64,000 nucleotides of DNA from Arctopsyche grandis (Eukaryota > Arthropoda > Insecta > Trichoptera > Hydropsychidae): positions 8,597,001 to 8,661,000 of the forward strand of contig NC_135358.1 of assembly GCF_051622035.1 (NCBI RefSeq), given 5' to 3'. A program made the position numbers and the translations under genes. Under the pieces are notes generated by a model. That model was not told the DNA's origin and searched no databases. It saw only the letters and a program-made list of their open reading frames with translations. Shown here piece by piece: positions 1 to 11,600 of this stretch; the stretch's first letter is position 1; each line of letters opens with the position of its first letter.

Positions 1-1067
1 AAACTATTAATGCAATTTTAACTATTATTCTTTAATATCGTCAATAGAATATGACCTAATTAATTTGACTTGTCACATTCATACTTTCTAAATTAATGAA
101 AATACATCGAAACGTTCATAATAATAAGGTAGAAGCGTTAGTAATATTTAAATGTGGCGTAAAAATGGCGACACATCAATAGTGGCGCGAAACATGCAAT
201 AAAACAAAAACAAGTGAAATCAACATAAATAACATTAAACAGAAGAATATAAAAATTGAAATTTTGACAGATGTAATCGGCATTACGTATTTAAGATTAA
301 GAATACAGACGCGGACGATGGAGAAATAGTGAAAACGGTAGGAGTGAGTAAGGCGATTTGACATATCGGAATGTGACAGTTGTGACACTTGTTGAGTAGA
401 TGAGTCACGCAGGCTTAACGTCCACGGACGAAGAGTATGCGTGGATGAGGACTAGGACTGGGGTGGAGGTGTGGCCGGGGAGGGGGATGATTGAATGGAC
501 ACTCCCGAAGGATCGGATCGGATCGTCGGGAGTGAGGCGAGTGGCGAGTGGGATGCGCTCGTACATGTACATGTAGACGTAGGTGTGGGTGGGGGTGGCG
601 ATGGAGGCGCGCGGGTGTCGCGGGGGCGCGCGGCGACTCACGTCAGGGGGGCGGGGGCGGGTGCAGGGCGACGCGGGGGGCGCAGGCGTCGGGGCGGCGG
701 CGCGGGGGCGCGGCCCACGAAGGAACCCGCTTCTGTCAAACCGCGCACAACTGCCAACCAAACTCGCACCAACACTCGCACTAACACTCACACATCCGCG
801 CATCGCACGCCACACACAACAGACAACACACTTGCAGTTGCATCACTGCTTCTGTCATGTCATATGTTCCCCCGATAATTCGAAATTTCAAACATCAACA
901 ACTTCACCTACCGTCTCCTCTCTACATTTGTGTTTAATATCCCTAAATAATTTAAATCTGGTTCTAAAAATGTAATGCTGTCGATCGAAATGTACAAGAC
1001 AACACTCTAGCCTTGTTTATCACTGCCTCTAAAATAAGTATTTCACTTTTCATTTCATTCCAATCTA
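1..1067. other. Left-edge region with a GC-rich island, no gene assigned
   Basis: AT-rich flanks surround a strongly GC- and CpG-rich block at about 400-830. Open frames cross this block on both strands, but they are low-complexity (Gly/Arg/Pro/Ala-rich), share no recognisable domain, and follow from the base composition. The block could be a promoter or noncoding first exon of a gene lying outside the window, or a GC-rich repeat. I see no convincing splice donor or TATA box that decides between these. Confidence 0.3.
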
Positions 1068-1489
1068 TTAAGAGGGCTGGACAGCAGCGCCTTGTCCATA
1101 CAAACGTACTATACTTCTCCCTTCCTCAATTATGGCACTAGAGAAATTATTTTTTAATATGCTATGGATATCCACCATTGGGGTGCATCTATCGTTTTAT
1201 TTTTTTGATTAATTATTTTTTATATGAGCTAGGAGCCGCCAAACATCTATAAAATCGCCTCTTTTTCACACCCACGAAACGAGTCCAGCGTGCTTATTTA
1301 ACGGTCGATTTTAAAAAAAATACGCCGATAGATGCACAGAAAGTATCTTTCTCATACCGATGAAATTTTTTTAGTAAAAATTGGTCCAGCTTTGGAGGAG
1401 AAAATAGTAGAATACGAAACCTCGATTTTGTCAATTTAAAATACGTTTTATCTGGTCGAAGCGCAACTGTCGCATTCACTAAATATATA

Positions 1490-4400
1490 TCATCATCATC
1501 ATCATTTACAGCCATTCGCCATCCACTGCTGGATGAAGGCCTCTCCAACACGCTTCCACTCGTCTCTGTTTTGCGCAACACTCATCCATCTCATTCCGCA
1601 CATTTTCCTAATTTCGTTCACCCATCTTTCTTGCGGTCTTCCTTTTACTCTTTTGCCTTCTCTCGGGTACCATTCAAGCACTTCTTTTGTCCACCTTTCG
1701 TCCATCCTCCTAGCTACGTGACCCGCCCATTGCCATTTCAATCTCTTCACTCTATCCACTATGTCCACTACCCTTGTCATATTTCTCACCCACGTGTTCC
1801 GCTTCCTGTCTTTCCTCGTTATGCCAAGCATACAGCGTTCCATACTTCTTTGAGTGCATTGGATTTTATTTTGCATCTTGGCGTTCAGTGTCCAAGTTTC
1901 ACATCCATACGTCATCACTGGCAAAACGCATTGATCAAAGATCCTTTTCTTCAGGCAGAGTGGCATTTTTGATTTAAAAACAGCATTCATCCGTCCAAAT
2001 GCACTCCACCCTAATTTCATACGTCTCTTTATCTCTTCATTTTTACTACCAGACATGTCAATTATTTGACCTAAATATAAATAATTATTTACTACTTCTA
2101 CTGGTTTATAATCTAAGGGGATGCTATCAGGCATGCAATAACTATTGAACATTAGTTTAGTCTTATCTACGTTAATTTTTAATCCTACTTTTCTACTTTC
2201 CCTGTCCAGCTGTGTTAGTCTGATGAGTAGGTCAGCTGAATCACGAGCAACTAGAACTATATCGTCTGCGAACCGAAGGTGACTCAAAAAGCGACCATTG
2301 ATGCTTACTCCGGCTGTATCCCAATCCAATTTCCTGAAAACTCCCTCAAGCACCGCATTGAATAACTTGGGCGAGATTGTATCTCCTTGTCTTACTCCTT
2401 TTCCTATGCTAAATCTATCTGTACCTGAAAAAATTTTAACCGAAGCTGTGGCATTCTTATATATTGCAGCTAACAGTCCCACATAGGGTTCCGGCACTCC
2501 CTGTGTTTTTAGAGCGTTAAGTACTGCATTATGACTAACTGTATCGAAGGCTTTCTCATAATCGACGAAACCTAGGCACAATGGCCGTTGATATTCGTTG
2601 GCGCGCTCGATTAGTTCGCCAACTACTTGGAGGTGGTCCATTGTGCTGAAATTTGCCCTAAACCCTGCCTGCTCTATAGGTTGGTTCTCGTCGAGGATAT
2701 TCTTCAGCCTTTCTGTAATAACCTTCGTGAATACCTTGTAGACCGCTGAAAGTAGACTAATGGGTCGGTAGTTCTTGATATCGCTTTTGTCGCCTTTTTT
2801 GTGTATTAAAATGATAGTTGCGTTATTCCATCCTTCTGGTATAGCTTGGTTCTGGATGCATTTGCTGAAAAGCCTAGCTAAGATATTAATTAGGGGGGGG
2901 GCCGCCACATTTTAGTAAGTCAATGGGAATATTATCTTCCCCTGGGGTTTTACCGTTCTTTGCAGTTTTTAGCGCGGCCTCTACTTCGCTAGGCAATACT
3001 GCAGGAACCCTTTGGCCGTGTGTCGATTCCAGAGCGGGGAATTGGCCGTTGTCGTTCTCGTATAGTTTTGCATAGAACGTGTAAACTCTGTCTATGATTT
3101 CTTCTCTATTCCTAATTATTACTCCGCTCTCTGATCTGATTGCGATCATTTGGTTTTTGCCTAAGAAAAGATCCTGTTTGCACTTTTTCAGGCTACGGTT
3201 ATTCTTAATGGTATTTTCTATTAGCTTGCTGTTAAAATCCCTGACATCCCTGACTATTCTCTTTTTAATTTCCTTATTTACTAGATTGTATTCTTGCTTA
3301 TTATTATCCCTATCTAAATTCCTTTTATGCTTAATTAGGTTTTTTGTTTCCGCTGAAATTTTGCTTAATTTAATCTGTTTCCTGAATCCACCTAATTTCT
3401 TACCTGTTGAGGTTAGAACCGAACTAATTACAGTGTTCAATTCCTCGATGTCTGCTTCTGGGTTTAATTTCCCGTATCGATTTCCAAGTTCGAGTTCGAA
3501 TTCCTTTTTCCTAGATCTTAGTTGAGCGAAATCTGGAGAGTTACTGCATCCTTTTATTAATTTCCTACGTTCGCAATTTATATTAATGGCCATCTTGGCA
3601 CGGACTAATCTGTGATCGCTACCTATATCTACTTTACTTAAAACACTAACGTCTTTAACGGAGTGCAGGGCATTTGTTAGGATGAAATCGATCTCGTTTC
3701 TGTCTCCTTTAGGACTCTCCCAAGTCCACTTATTGTTGGTGTTTTTCCTGAAAAATGAATTAGTGATAAAGAGCCTGTTGTGTTCTGCGAATTCTATGAG
3801 GCGATCGCCTCTGTCGTTTCTTTGGCCGGTACCAAAATTGCCTACTGCTCTTTCTGTATTTGCCTTTTGTCCTATTTTTGCGTTAAAGTCGCCCATGATT
3901 ATTTTAAAGTGGTGACGGCTATTATCGTATGCGCCCTGTATTTTTTCGTAGAAGTCTTCTATTTCCTCGTCTGGGTGGCTAGATGTGGGGGCGTACACTT
4001 GGAAGATTTGACAAGTGTACCTGCTCGAGATTCTTAATACTATATAGCATATACGTTCCGATATGTCGCTTATTTCTATAATATTTCTTTCTATTCTCTT
4101 ATTGATAAGAAACCCTACTCCTCCTATTCTACCATTTGGTAGCCCTCTCCAGTAGAGACAGTTACCACTTTTTAGGATTATTTGGTTTTGCTGTTTTCGT
4201 CTTACTTCACTAAGTCCTACTATATCCCATTTGATATTTTCTAATTCATTCTCTAATGCAAGCACACTTCCTTCACTCGATAACGTTCTTACATTGTACG
4301 TGGCTAAATACAGGTTTCTATTAGCTAAGCTATCATCCATCGTCACTCTTACCTTGTTGGAGGTTTGGATATTATTTTTCTCGCATTTATCCAAGATGTG

Positions 4401-4500
4401 TTGAGAAAAAGGCGGTACTTGAGAGAGATTTCCATTCAAGGAGTGAGTTCTTACCGCCATAGACTCTTCTCTGTGGTCAGCTTTGACAGATAGTCATCCT
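1490..4500 (-). mobile_element. Nearly full-length RTE-type non-LTR retrotransposon
   Basis: A minus-strand LINE ends at its 3' side in a short trinucleotide tail, (ATG)n when read on the minus strand, at about 1490-1505, as expected of RTE-clade elements. It encodes endonuclease and reverse transcriptase with no separate ORF1. The same 3' end recurs, 5'-truncated, at about 47760-48160 (+) and 61378-61861 (-). Near-identical 22-bp sequences at 1468-1489 and 5213-5234 may be its target duplication, which would put the 5' end near 5212; that end is uncertain. Confidence 0.85.
1502..4460 (-). pseudogene. RTE endonuclease/reverse transcriptase, broken by one frameshift
   Basis: The 5' part (2886-4460) carries the apurinic-type endonuclease: TYNVRTL, GLSEVRR, the GDFN motif, and SDHRLV near the domain end. 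The 3' part (1502-2908) carries the reverse transcriptase, with YRPISLLS, the catalytic-Asp block VDYEKAFDTV, GVRQGDTISP and FADD, then a C-terminal part ending with the stop beside the trinucleotide tail. The two frames overlap at 2886-2908, exactly at a homopolymer of eight G. One indel there separates two otherwise open halves of about 524 and 468 residues. It could be a real inactivating mutation or a homopolymer sequencing error. The gene acts in cis for target-primed reverse transcription. Confidence 0.88.
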
Positions 4501-5334
4501 AGGTATCACTTGGATCACTTATGAGTTATTACATGCCATTTAACAGGGTTACTTTGTAAGTGAAAGTAGTTAGTTATGATAATAATAGATTAGCAATTGT
4601 TATACTACTTTTTTACAGATCTTTATCGTGAGACGCCTCTTTGGAGACAACGGATTTATATATGTGAGTGCGGTTTGCAATTTAATATTTTAATAATAAC
4701 TTTAGTAAAGAATATAAAATTACACGAATTACTTTAATATAATTTAAATATGAAAAGAACTGATAGACAGTTGGGAAACACCGTTTCTGTTTGCTATTAT
4801 TCTATTAAGTAAAGTTCGTTAAAGATTTTTTGGCTGGAAGCAATTATGTGGAAGATTTATTGCTTCTGTGGGACCGAACCTTGACTGACGAAGGACCCTT
4901 TTTTTTGTATTCAGGTAAGGAGATGTATCTCGTTCGTATATGCTTTTGCTCAGATTCGACACAAAAATTAGCACAAAATTTTTCGAAATAACTGATATAA
5001 AACCGCTTTTTACGACCGATTTGCTGTTTATTTTTACACTTAAATTATACTGGGATGCAATTAGTAAAATAAGTGAGTAGATGGTTAAGTTTTTAGATTA
5101 AATTTCGTGCAATAGCCGGGTTTAAGCGAGTAATAGCGGGGAGAACGCAGAAGCACGTCTTCCCCGCATGACACGAAAGACCGAACTCCTCAATATATAT
5201 ATTGATATATATTGTCGCATTCACTCAATATATACATACACTCAATATATATATCGAAGAAAGGAACGGTAACAAAATTAAGGTTTCAGGTGTACAGCCC
5301 TCTTAACAACCGAATTTACATTACCGCACTGTGA

Positions 5335-5771
5335 AGGTCTGTTCATACCTATCCAGCTCGATCCGTATCCTGCAGGTGTCATGCAAGTGCGGATAGTATT
5401 CTTTGGTACATTATATGGACGTATTCATACTCCATTCGTGCATGCGCATTTACGCATTCATGCGCGTCCATATAGAATGTACCAGTAGCGGCTCGTGAAA
5501 ATTCATAGTGGTGGGGCTGCAGAGATAAATCAGACTGTAGTAGCTCGTTAACCAAACCGGTGATCGAATGAAAAAATAGCATGCATATGTACTATATTGG
5601 GAGGTCTGCAGCCCACAGCCTATGTAAACGACAAAAATAGCATGCATTTGTACTGTACTGGGGGGACTGCAGCCCCGCAGCCCACATGGTCGAGCCACCA
5701 CTGGAATGTACTAAAGAATACTGTCCGTACTTGCAGGATTCGGGTCGTACCGAATAGGTATGAACAGACCT
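5335..5771. mobile_element. Inverted-repeat element (MITE-like) with a nested MITE
   Basis: The ends are a long imperfect inverted repeat: AGGTCTGTTCATACCTAT on the left, and on the right ATAGGTATGAACAGACCT, followed inward by a second paired block (gaatactgtccgtacttgca against tgcaagtgcggatagtattc). No coding potential is visible. The centre is occupied by the hAT MITE at 5483-5703. The target duplication is not clear. Confidence 0.6.
5483..5703. mobile_element. hAT-type MITE, 221 bp, with perfect 8-bp TSD
   Basis: The ends are CAGTAGCGGCTCGTG and CGAGCCACCACTG, inverted copies of each other with the CAG...CTG terminus of hAT elements. The flanking 8-bp duplication GAATGTAC is exact (5475-5482 and 5704-5711). 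The TIR closely matches that of the larger hAT at 49503-50878 (CAGTGGCGGCTCGT), so that family probably supplied the transposase. Inside are two direct subrepeats around atagcatgca. Confidence 0.85.
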
Positions 5772-5847
5772 TTAATGAGTTTCACTTTAAATTCATTAAC
5801 GTTTACTAAAAAGTTTACGAATACAACATTTTTTGATATAGATATAG

Positions 5848-6049
5848 GTTCGGTGATTATTTCGCAAAAAGCGATCTCGCGCACGCCACTCAATCTCGTC
5901 ACACATCTTGATCACGGAACATCTAGCACCCAAAAACTCCATTAATACGCGAAATATTGTACTAACGAGAACCCGAGTGCCAGATATTCCGTATTTGTGG
6001 TAACGAGTGTCGTGCGCGCGATCGCAATGTGTGAAATAGTCCGTTTACC
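5848..6049 (+). mobile_element. MITE family A, copy 1 (202 bp)
   Basis: Begins GTTCGGTGATTATTTCGCA and ends GTGAAATAGTCCGTTTACC. The flanks are AGATATAG and AGATATAC, a likely 8-bp duplication with one mismatch. Related copies lie at 51786-51990 and, inverted, at 55495-55690. An 8-bp duplication fits hAT, P or Merlin elements; the termini do not settle which. Confidence 0.7.
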
Positions 6050-6337
6050 AGATATACATAATATGCCTGTATCGAAACAATATAGAAGATTATAATTGAT
6101 CTACAGCAATTGAGAATTCACTATTTCCAAGATAACTACGATGAACGAAAACGTGATCTTGATAACGATCTTAGGAATAAGGCACACATGGGTGCCCGCA
6201 GGGAGGGGGGCAAGGGGGGGCACTTGCCCCCCCCCCCTGGATTGATTGAAAATAGTCAAATATTTAGTTGTATGAGCTACATACATCTTCCAGAAGTCCA
6301 ACTGCAAGTTCAAAACCTGCTCAGTGTAGTAAAACTT

Positions 6338-6499
6338 TATGGAGGATGAACGAATGAGACGACTGGTATGTTAATGCACGTGTTTATTATATGACAGCTG
6401 AAGACAGAGTGAGTAGCGGCTCTCCGAACCCAGCCGGGTTGGTCCCCACTCGCAGGAAGGCAACCAAACTCGACCATGTCGTATAAGCGAGCCGCCACA
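6338..6499 (-). repeat. TRIM long terminal repeat (3' LTR on minus strand)
   Basis: One of two 162-bp LTRs that differ at only one base, which implies a recent insertion. It borders a purine-rich (polypurine-tract-like) stretch inside the element. Confidence 0.85.
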
Positions 6500-7258
6500 T
6501 CACTCCCCCCCCAGCATCAGCGATACCAAAATTACAAAGAAACAAATTTTACAAAAGAAAAAAATTATTGTTACACAAAGAGAAAAAAAATTATTGAGTG
6601 GGGAGAAAAAAATTGTTGACGTGGGTCATCCGCTGTGTACATAGGTGTACCGCCCTGAATGGTCGGTAGATTCGAGGGCGGTGACGTCGCGAGCAGGACG
6701 GTGGCTGGTCCGATGGTCGCGCCGATGCGATGCGATGCTGCGGCGGCGCCGCTCTTCCGAGGCTGATGTCGGTTGGTGGGGCGGCGGGGGCGGCAGGGGC
6801 ATCGATGTGGTTGATGATACTCCGAGCTGGACTGTGAGTCGTTGTGGCTCGTGGAGGTGTTGTAGCGCTACCGCCCGTCTCGGCGTGACGACGCTCGTGG
6901 GGACGGACGGGGCCTTGATGATGATGATGATGATGGTGCTGAGGTGGTGTATGTCTTGTGGTGCTGGATGACCGTTCTATGTGTAGTGGATCGCGCATGA
7001 CTCCACATCCAGCTGTCAAGATCGTCGTCTCATTCGCTCCCCCATTTTTGTAAGCACCTGTCATCGACGTTGTGGCTGGACGTCGGTAGGTAGGTAGGTA
7101 GCCGTGTCTGCTCGTTTATTGTCACCCGCGGGCCGCGACGCGTGTTGATGGCGATGGGGGCGCGGCGGGTAGCTTCTCCCGCCTGGCTCGGAGAGGCAGG
7201 GATGAGCGGCATGTTGAAATTGATCGAGGCTGCGTGGCTCGATGTCGGGGGTCACCAG

Positions 7259-7420
7259 TATGGAGGATGAACGAATGAGACGACTGGCATGTTAATGCAC
7301 GTGTTTATTATATGACAGCTGAAGACAGAGTGAGTAGCGGCTCTCCGAACCCAGCCGGGTTGGTCCCCACTCGCAGGAAGGCAACCAAACTCGACCATGT
7401 CGTATAAGCGAGCCGCCACA
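7259..7420 (-). repeat. TRIM long terminal repeat (5' LTR on minus strand)
   Basis: Partner of 6338-6499. It is bordered internally by the candidate primer-binding site at about 7241-7258 and externally by the ACTT duplication. Confidence 0.85.
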
Positions 7421-7424
7421 ACTT

Positions 7425-7649
7425 CACCGAGGTGATTCCGATAACTATTTCAGAGATATTTTTGAGAAAACAGTACAACTCGCACAGAAAGTGGATATTG
7501 AACTGATTATCCCAAGACACTGTGGAAGACAAAAGCATCGAAGTAATCCGGGAACCATAAGTGTTGAAGAGTACTTCAGACAAACAGTTTACATTCCATA
7601 CTTAGATTCTCTAATTAACTCAATGGAGAGTCGATTTTGTGATCGATAG
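7425..7649 (+). pseudogene. hAT transposase fragment (ZMYM1-like)
   Basis: An open stretch of about 74 codons directly follows the TRIM duplication and ends in TAG at 7647. It contains RHCGRQKHRSNPG and a segment like YFRQTVYIPYLDSLI, which resembles the central region of ZMYM1/TTF-type hAT transposases, where a CGRQ..R.NP motif precedes a helix ending in 'F.P.LD'. The coding context upstream is cut by the TRIM and the rest is degraded. Confidence 0.65.
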
Positions 7650-7982
7650 CGTTGCTACATCCTTCGAAATTGTGTAAACTGAATCGTCAACAGTTTAAGG
7701 ATATAATGTCTACTATTAATCAGGTATACCACATTGATAATTTTGAAACTGAAGCCTTGAGTTGGTTTGATTTTTGGAAAACGCGAGAATACAAAAGTAA
7801 CCAAGATTTCATCGACTTGTTACCTTTTACAAAGTTTTATCCGAGTGTCAGGATGCCTTACTAGTTTTTACGTTACGTTCACCATACAAATACGCTACAG
7901 TAAATTAAAACTACATTAGAACATTACTAAAAATATTTTGCCCCCTCTTAGAAAATTTTCTGTGGGCGCCCATGAAAGCACA

Positions 7983-8646
7983 TGACTACATATGATATAA
8001 TATATAAAACAGGGATAGAAAATAATCCGTTAGCAAGTTGAAATTCATTTTTTATATGTCAAAATTTTTATTGTTGATTGATGATTTAAATATATATTCA
8101 ATAATATGATTATATTAGATTTTTGCACTTGGAAATGAATGAAAAATAGTAAATGAGAAAAATAAGCATCTTTTGGCGTACTAAACAAATCCTATTTCTA
8201 TTCCTCATATACAATTCATAATGAAGGACTATCATGTTATTTGGACCAAGTGTCTATCTGACATTTACCGGCGGCGTGAATCTATGAACAACGAATATCA
8301 GATGAGGTTCGCAGAGCTATTTTAATTACACGATCGTCTTCGACATTTTTGAAGCTTAAAATCTCATCATAACAGTTGACCTGAGCAGTATTACTAGTAG
8401 GTATTAGTTTTAACCTAATCCATAGATACGACAAAAGTTTATCAATTTTATAGCGAGGTTATAAATTTATTAGGATTAGGAAAAGGATATTTTTTATTAG
8501 TATCGTTTATTTTAGAATGTATGTGATTCAGTGATCTATCGCTAGGCTCATTGCATAATTGTCGGTAGTGATTATATTTATAAATACGCGTGTTTATGTA
8601 TTTATACGTTCATCGATTTTTCAATTGATTGTTATGTTTCGTTGCA
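7983..8646. other. PITRM1 upstream region
   Basis: AT-rich stretch between the hAT relic and the PITRM1 exon. It should hold the PITRM1 promoter and a noncoding first exon, because a splice acceptor ends at 8647. I could not identify the matching donor, a TATA box or a clear initiator. Confidence 0.4.
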
Positions 8647-8647
8647 G
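8641..8647 (+). promoter_or_regulatory. Putative 5'UTR splice acceptor of PITRM1
   Basis: A T-rich tract ends in GTTGCAG at 8641-8647, 31 bp before the start codon. It looks like an intron end in the 5' leader. The upstream exon is not located. Confidence 0.45.
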
Positions 8648-8678
8648 AAAGAGTGATTGAGTGAAATATAAAACGAAA

Positions 8679-11600
8679 ATGTTGCGTTACGCAATAAACA
8701 CCTCAACATTGGCCTCCAAATATATGCTGAAACAAAATCATGCAAAGTTGCATCATCAAATTAAGAACTTGACGACTAAAACTGCTGTCAGAGAAAATGT
8801 TTTTAGCCAAAGTAAAATTTTTACTCCAGGAACCGTTTACCATGGATTTATGTGTATGGATATTCAAGAAATAAAAGAATTCAACATGACGGCCATATTG
8901 TTCAAACATGAAAAATCGAAGACTGAATATTTGCACGTACAGAGAGACGACCCGAACAATTTATTTTCTATAAATTTTAGAACGACACCATTCAATTCTA
9001 CGGGTCTACCTCACATATTGGAACATACAGTTTTGTGTGGTTCGAAAAAATATCCCGTGCGAGATCCATTTTTTAAAATGCTTAATCGTTCTTTGGCAAC
9101 GTTCATGAATGCTATGACCGGTCCTGATTACACCTTTTATCCATTCTCGTCGCAAAATGAAGCCGATTACAGGAATCTACAAGCGATATACTTGGATGCA
9201 GTGTTTCAGCCAAATTTGAATCAATTAGATTTTCTGCAAGAAGGATGGCGTTTGGAAAATTCCGATTTAAAAAATCCGAAATCTGATATTACTTTTAAAG
9301 GTGTAGTCTTCAATGAGATGAAAGGAGTGTTTTCTGAAAATGGCGCAATATTTGGTGAAGAATTTCTCAATACAATTCTGCCTGATCATACGTATGGTTT
9401 TGTTTCCGGAGGAGATCCACTACACATACCGAATTTGACAGTGAAAGATTTGAAAGATTTTCATCAAAAATACTATCATCCTAGTAATGCCAGAATATTC
9501 TCATATGGAAATTTCCCTGTTGAACGAAATCTGGAAATATGTGATCGTTTGTATTTGAATGATTGTGTCGGAATAGATTCAGCATATAGTCGAGTCCCAT
9601 CACAGCCACGTTGGAAAAGTCCAGTCGAGAAAAATATAAAATGTCGTTTTGATAAGATGGGTGCGCCTATAGAAAATCAAAATCAAATTGCGATCGGCTA
9701 TCTCATGTCTGATATAACGAATGTGTATGAAACATTTGTTTTGCAGTTTTTGTCTCAACTGATGGTCATGGGACCGAATTCACCGTTCTATAAAAGTTTG
9801 ATAGAACCTAATATATCTGGAGGTTACAATTCGGTTACGGGGTATGACCCTCAAATGAAAGATACGCTGTTTGTTATTGGACTGCAAGATTTGGAAGTTA
9901 ACAAATTTGAAAAAGTGAAAGAAATTATGGATCAAACTCTACACAATGTAATAAAAGAGGGTTTCACTCGAACCCACATTGATAGTGTTTTACACGGTAT
10001 CGAGTTGGGTATCAAACATCAGTCGACCAAATTTGGACTTAATTTACTATTTAATCTGACACCGTTGTGGAATCATGAAGGCTCTGTTGTAGAAGCAATG
10101 CAAATTGGCAATTGCCTGGATAGATTTAAAATCAATTTGAAAAATCCTAAATATCTTCAGGACATGGTTAAACACTATTTTCTAGCAAATAATCACAAGC
10201 TCACGTTGACGATGGTTCCGGACGAGTTGTACGAAGAAAACATTGCTAAGAAGGAAAATGAACTGCTAAAGACGAAAATTTCTAATATGACTGATCTGGA
10301 TAAAACGAAAGTTTATGAACAAGGCTTACAACTCGCAGAAGCGCAGAAGATTCAGCAAAATATTGATATTTTACCATGCCTCACTTTAAACGACATACCG
10401 AAAGATGTCATGAAAGTTGATCTGACGAATAAAACTTTGAACGCTATACCGGTTCAGGTTTGTAGAGCCAACACGAACGATGTGACTTATTTCAGGGGAA
10501 TTTTAAATATGTCTGAAATTCCAAATGATTTGAAATTATTTCTACCTCTATTCAATGCCACTGCTACTAAGATGGAAACTAAAAATTATTCATACAGAGA
10601 GTTTGATGAATTGATAAATTTGAATACTGGCGGTTTAAGTATATCAACTCATGTTGCTAATTCGATTGGCGACCCATTTCAATATGAACAAGGCGTTTTA
10701 TTATCGAGTCATTGTCTAGATAGGAATCTCGAAGGAATGTTAAGTATTTGGGGTGAATTTTTCAAAAAACCGAATTTTAGAGATACTGATCGGTTCAAAA
10801 TGTTATTGGATAATTATGTTTCAAATTTAACTACGGGTGTAGCTGATAGTGGGCATTTATATGCCATGCAGTCTGCTAACAGCCTAGTACTTGGAAGCAG
10901 CTTATTAAAAGAAAACTTATCCGGTATGAAACATATCGAATTCATCAAAGGTAAAATGAAATCTGAGACAACGGAGAGTATGCTGGAGAAAATGTCTACA
11001 ATTTCTGATTTGTTGTTGGATCGTAGCAGACTTCGAATTGCTATTAACTTGAGTAAAATGAAAATTGGTAAAATACTGCCACATTTCGAACAGTTTTGTT
11101 TCGGACTTCCTATCGTAAAAAGTACTGAAAATTCAAAACGCAATTTGGATATGGAAAACAGCTTTCAAAAGTCTATAAATGGCTTGCACTATAAAAATAA
11201 TTTTTCAGTCAATTATTGTGCTAAGTCTATCCTCACCGTACCATTTAGACATGTAGACTATGCAAAATTGAGAGTTTTGGCTAAATTTTTAAGCTCTAAA
11301 TATTTGCATCCCATTATCAGAGAGAAGAACGGAGCTTATGGTGGAGGAGCTCGTATATCAAACGATGGAATCTTCGGATTCTTCTCTTACCGAGATCCTA
11401 ATGCCCGAATCACGTTGGATGTCTTTGACGATACTGATTCTTGGCTTAAAAATTGCCCCAATACTATCTTAGATGATCAAGCCATATTTGAAGCTAAATT
11501 AGGAATTTTGCAACAGCTTGATGCTCCCGTAGCTGAATATAATAAAGGACTCGATGAATTCTTGTGTGGTCTCGACTCCGAGTTTTTGCAGAATCACAGA

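Larger units (their letters stand above)
1072..5302. mobile_element. TTAA-flanked DNA transposon relic (piggyBac/Kolobok-like ends) hosting an RTE LINE
   Basis: TTAA occurs at 1068-1071 and again at 5303-5306, and the inner ends are an inverted repeat: GAGGGCTGGACA on the left, matched by TGTACAGCCCTC on the right with one mismatch. A TTAA target duplication is typical of piggyBac and Kolobok transposons. No transposase from either family is visible inside; most of the interior is an RTE retrotransposon that inserted later. The TIR is short, so chance pairing is not excluded. Confidence 0.45.
6338..7420 (-). mobile_element. TRIM: short LTR retrotransposon without coding capacity
   Basis: Two 162-bp direct repeats, 6338-6499 and 7259-7420, bound a 759-bp GC-rich interior. 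They differ at a single base (T versus C about 30 bp in). ACTT flanks both outer ends (6334-6337, 7421-7424), a 4-bp target duplication. Read on the minus strand, each LTR starts TGTGGCGG and ends CCTCCATA. The 5' LTR is followed at once by CTGGTGACCCCCGACATC, which looks like a tRNA primer-binding site, and a G-rich purine tract (about 6502-6515) precedes the 3' LTR. No gag or pol is present, so it would have been mobilised in trans. It sits inside a hAT relic. Confidence 0.88.
6187..7974 (+). mobile_element. hAT transposon relic (ZMYM1-like) interrupted by a TRIM
   Basis: The ends are CATGGGTGCCCGCAG and CTGTGGGCGCCCATG (13 of 15 paired), flanked by AAGGCACA (6179-6186) and AAAGCACA (7975-7982), an 8-bp duplication with one mismatch. 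Runs of G and C just inside both ends also pair. The interior has a transposase fragment downstream of the TRIM. The element is non-functional. Confidence 0.75.

Noticed and set aside
405-975. Several overlapping open frames on both strands in the GC-rich left-edge block
   Set aside because: Low-complexity Gly/Arg/Pro-rich products on both strands at once come from GC bias; no domain, splice or promoter support.
1294-1581. 95-codon minus-strand frame with an Asp run
   Set aside because: Off-frame reading of the RTE tail; the Asp run is the trinucleotide repeat.
6591-7255. Open frames in the TRIM interior (up to 157 codons)
   Set aside because: His/Pro/Ala-rich, opposed on both strands, no gag or pol similarity; GC-bias artefacts.
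8661-8678. Upstream GTG start for PITRM1
   Set aside because: A eukaryotic nuclear gene starts at ATG; the in-frame ATG at 8679 gives the family length and spacing.
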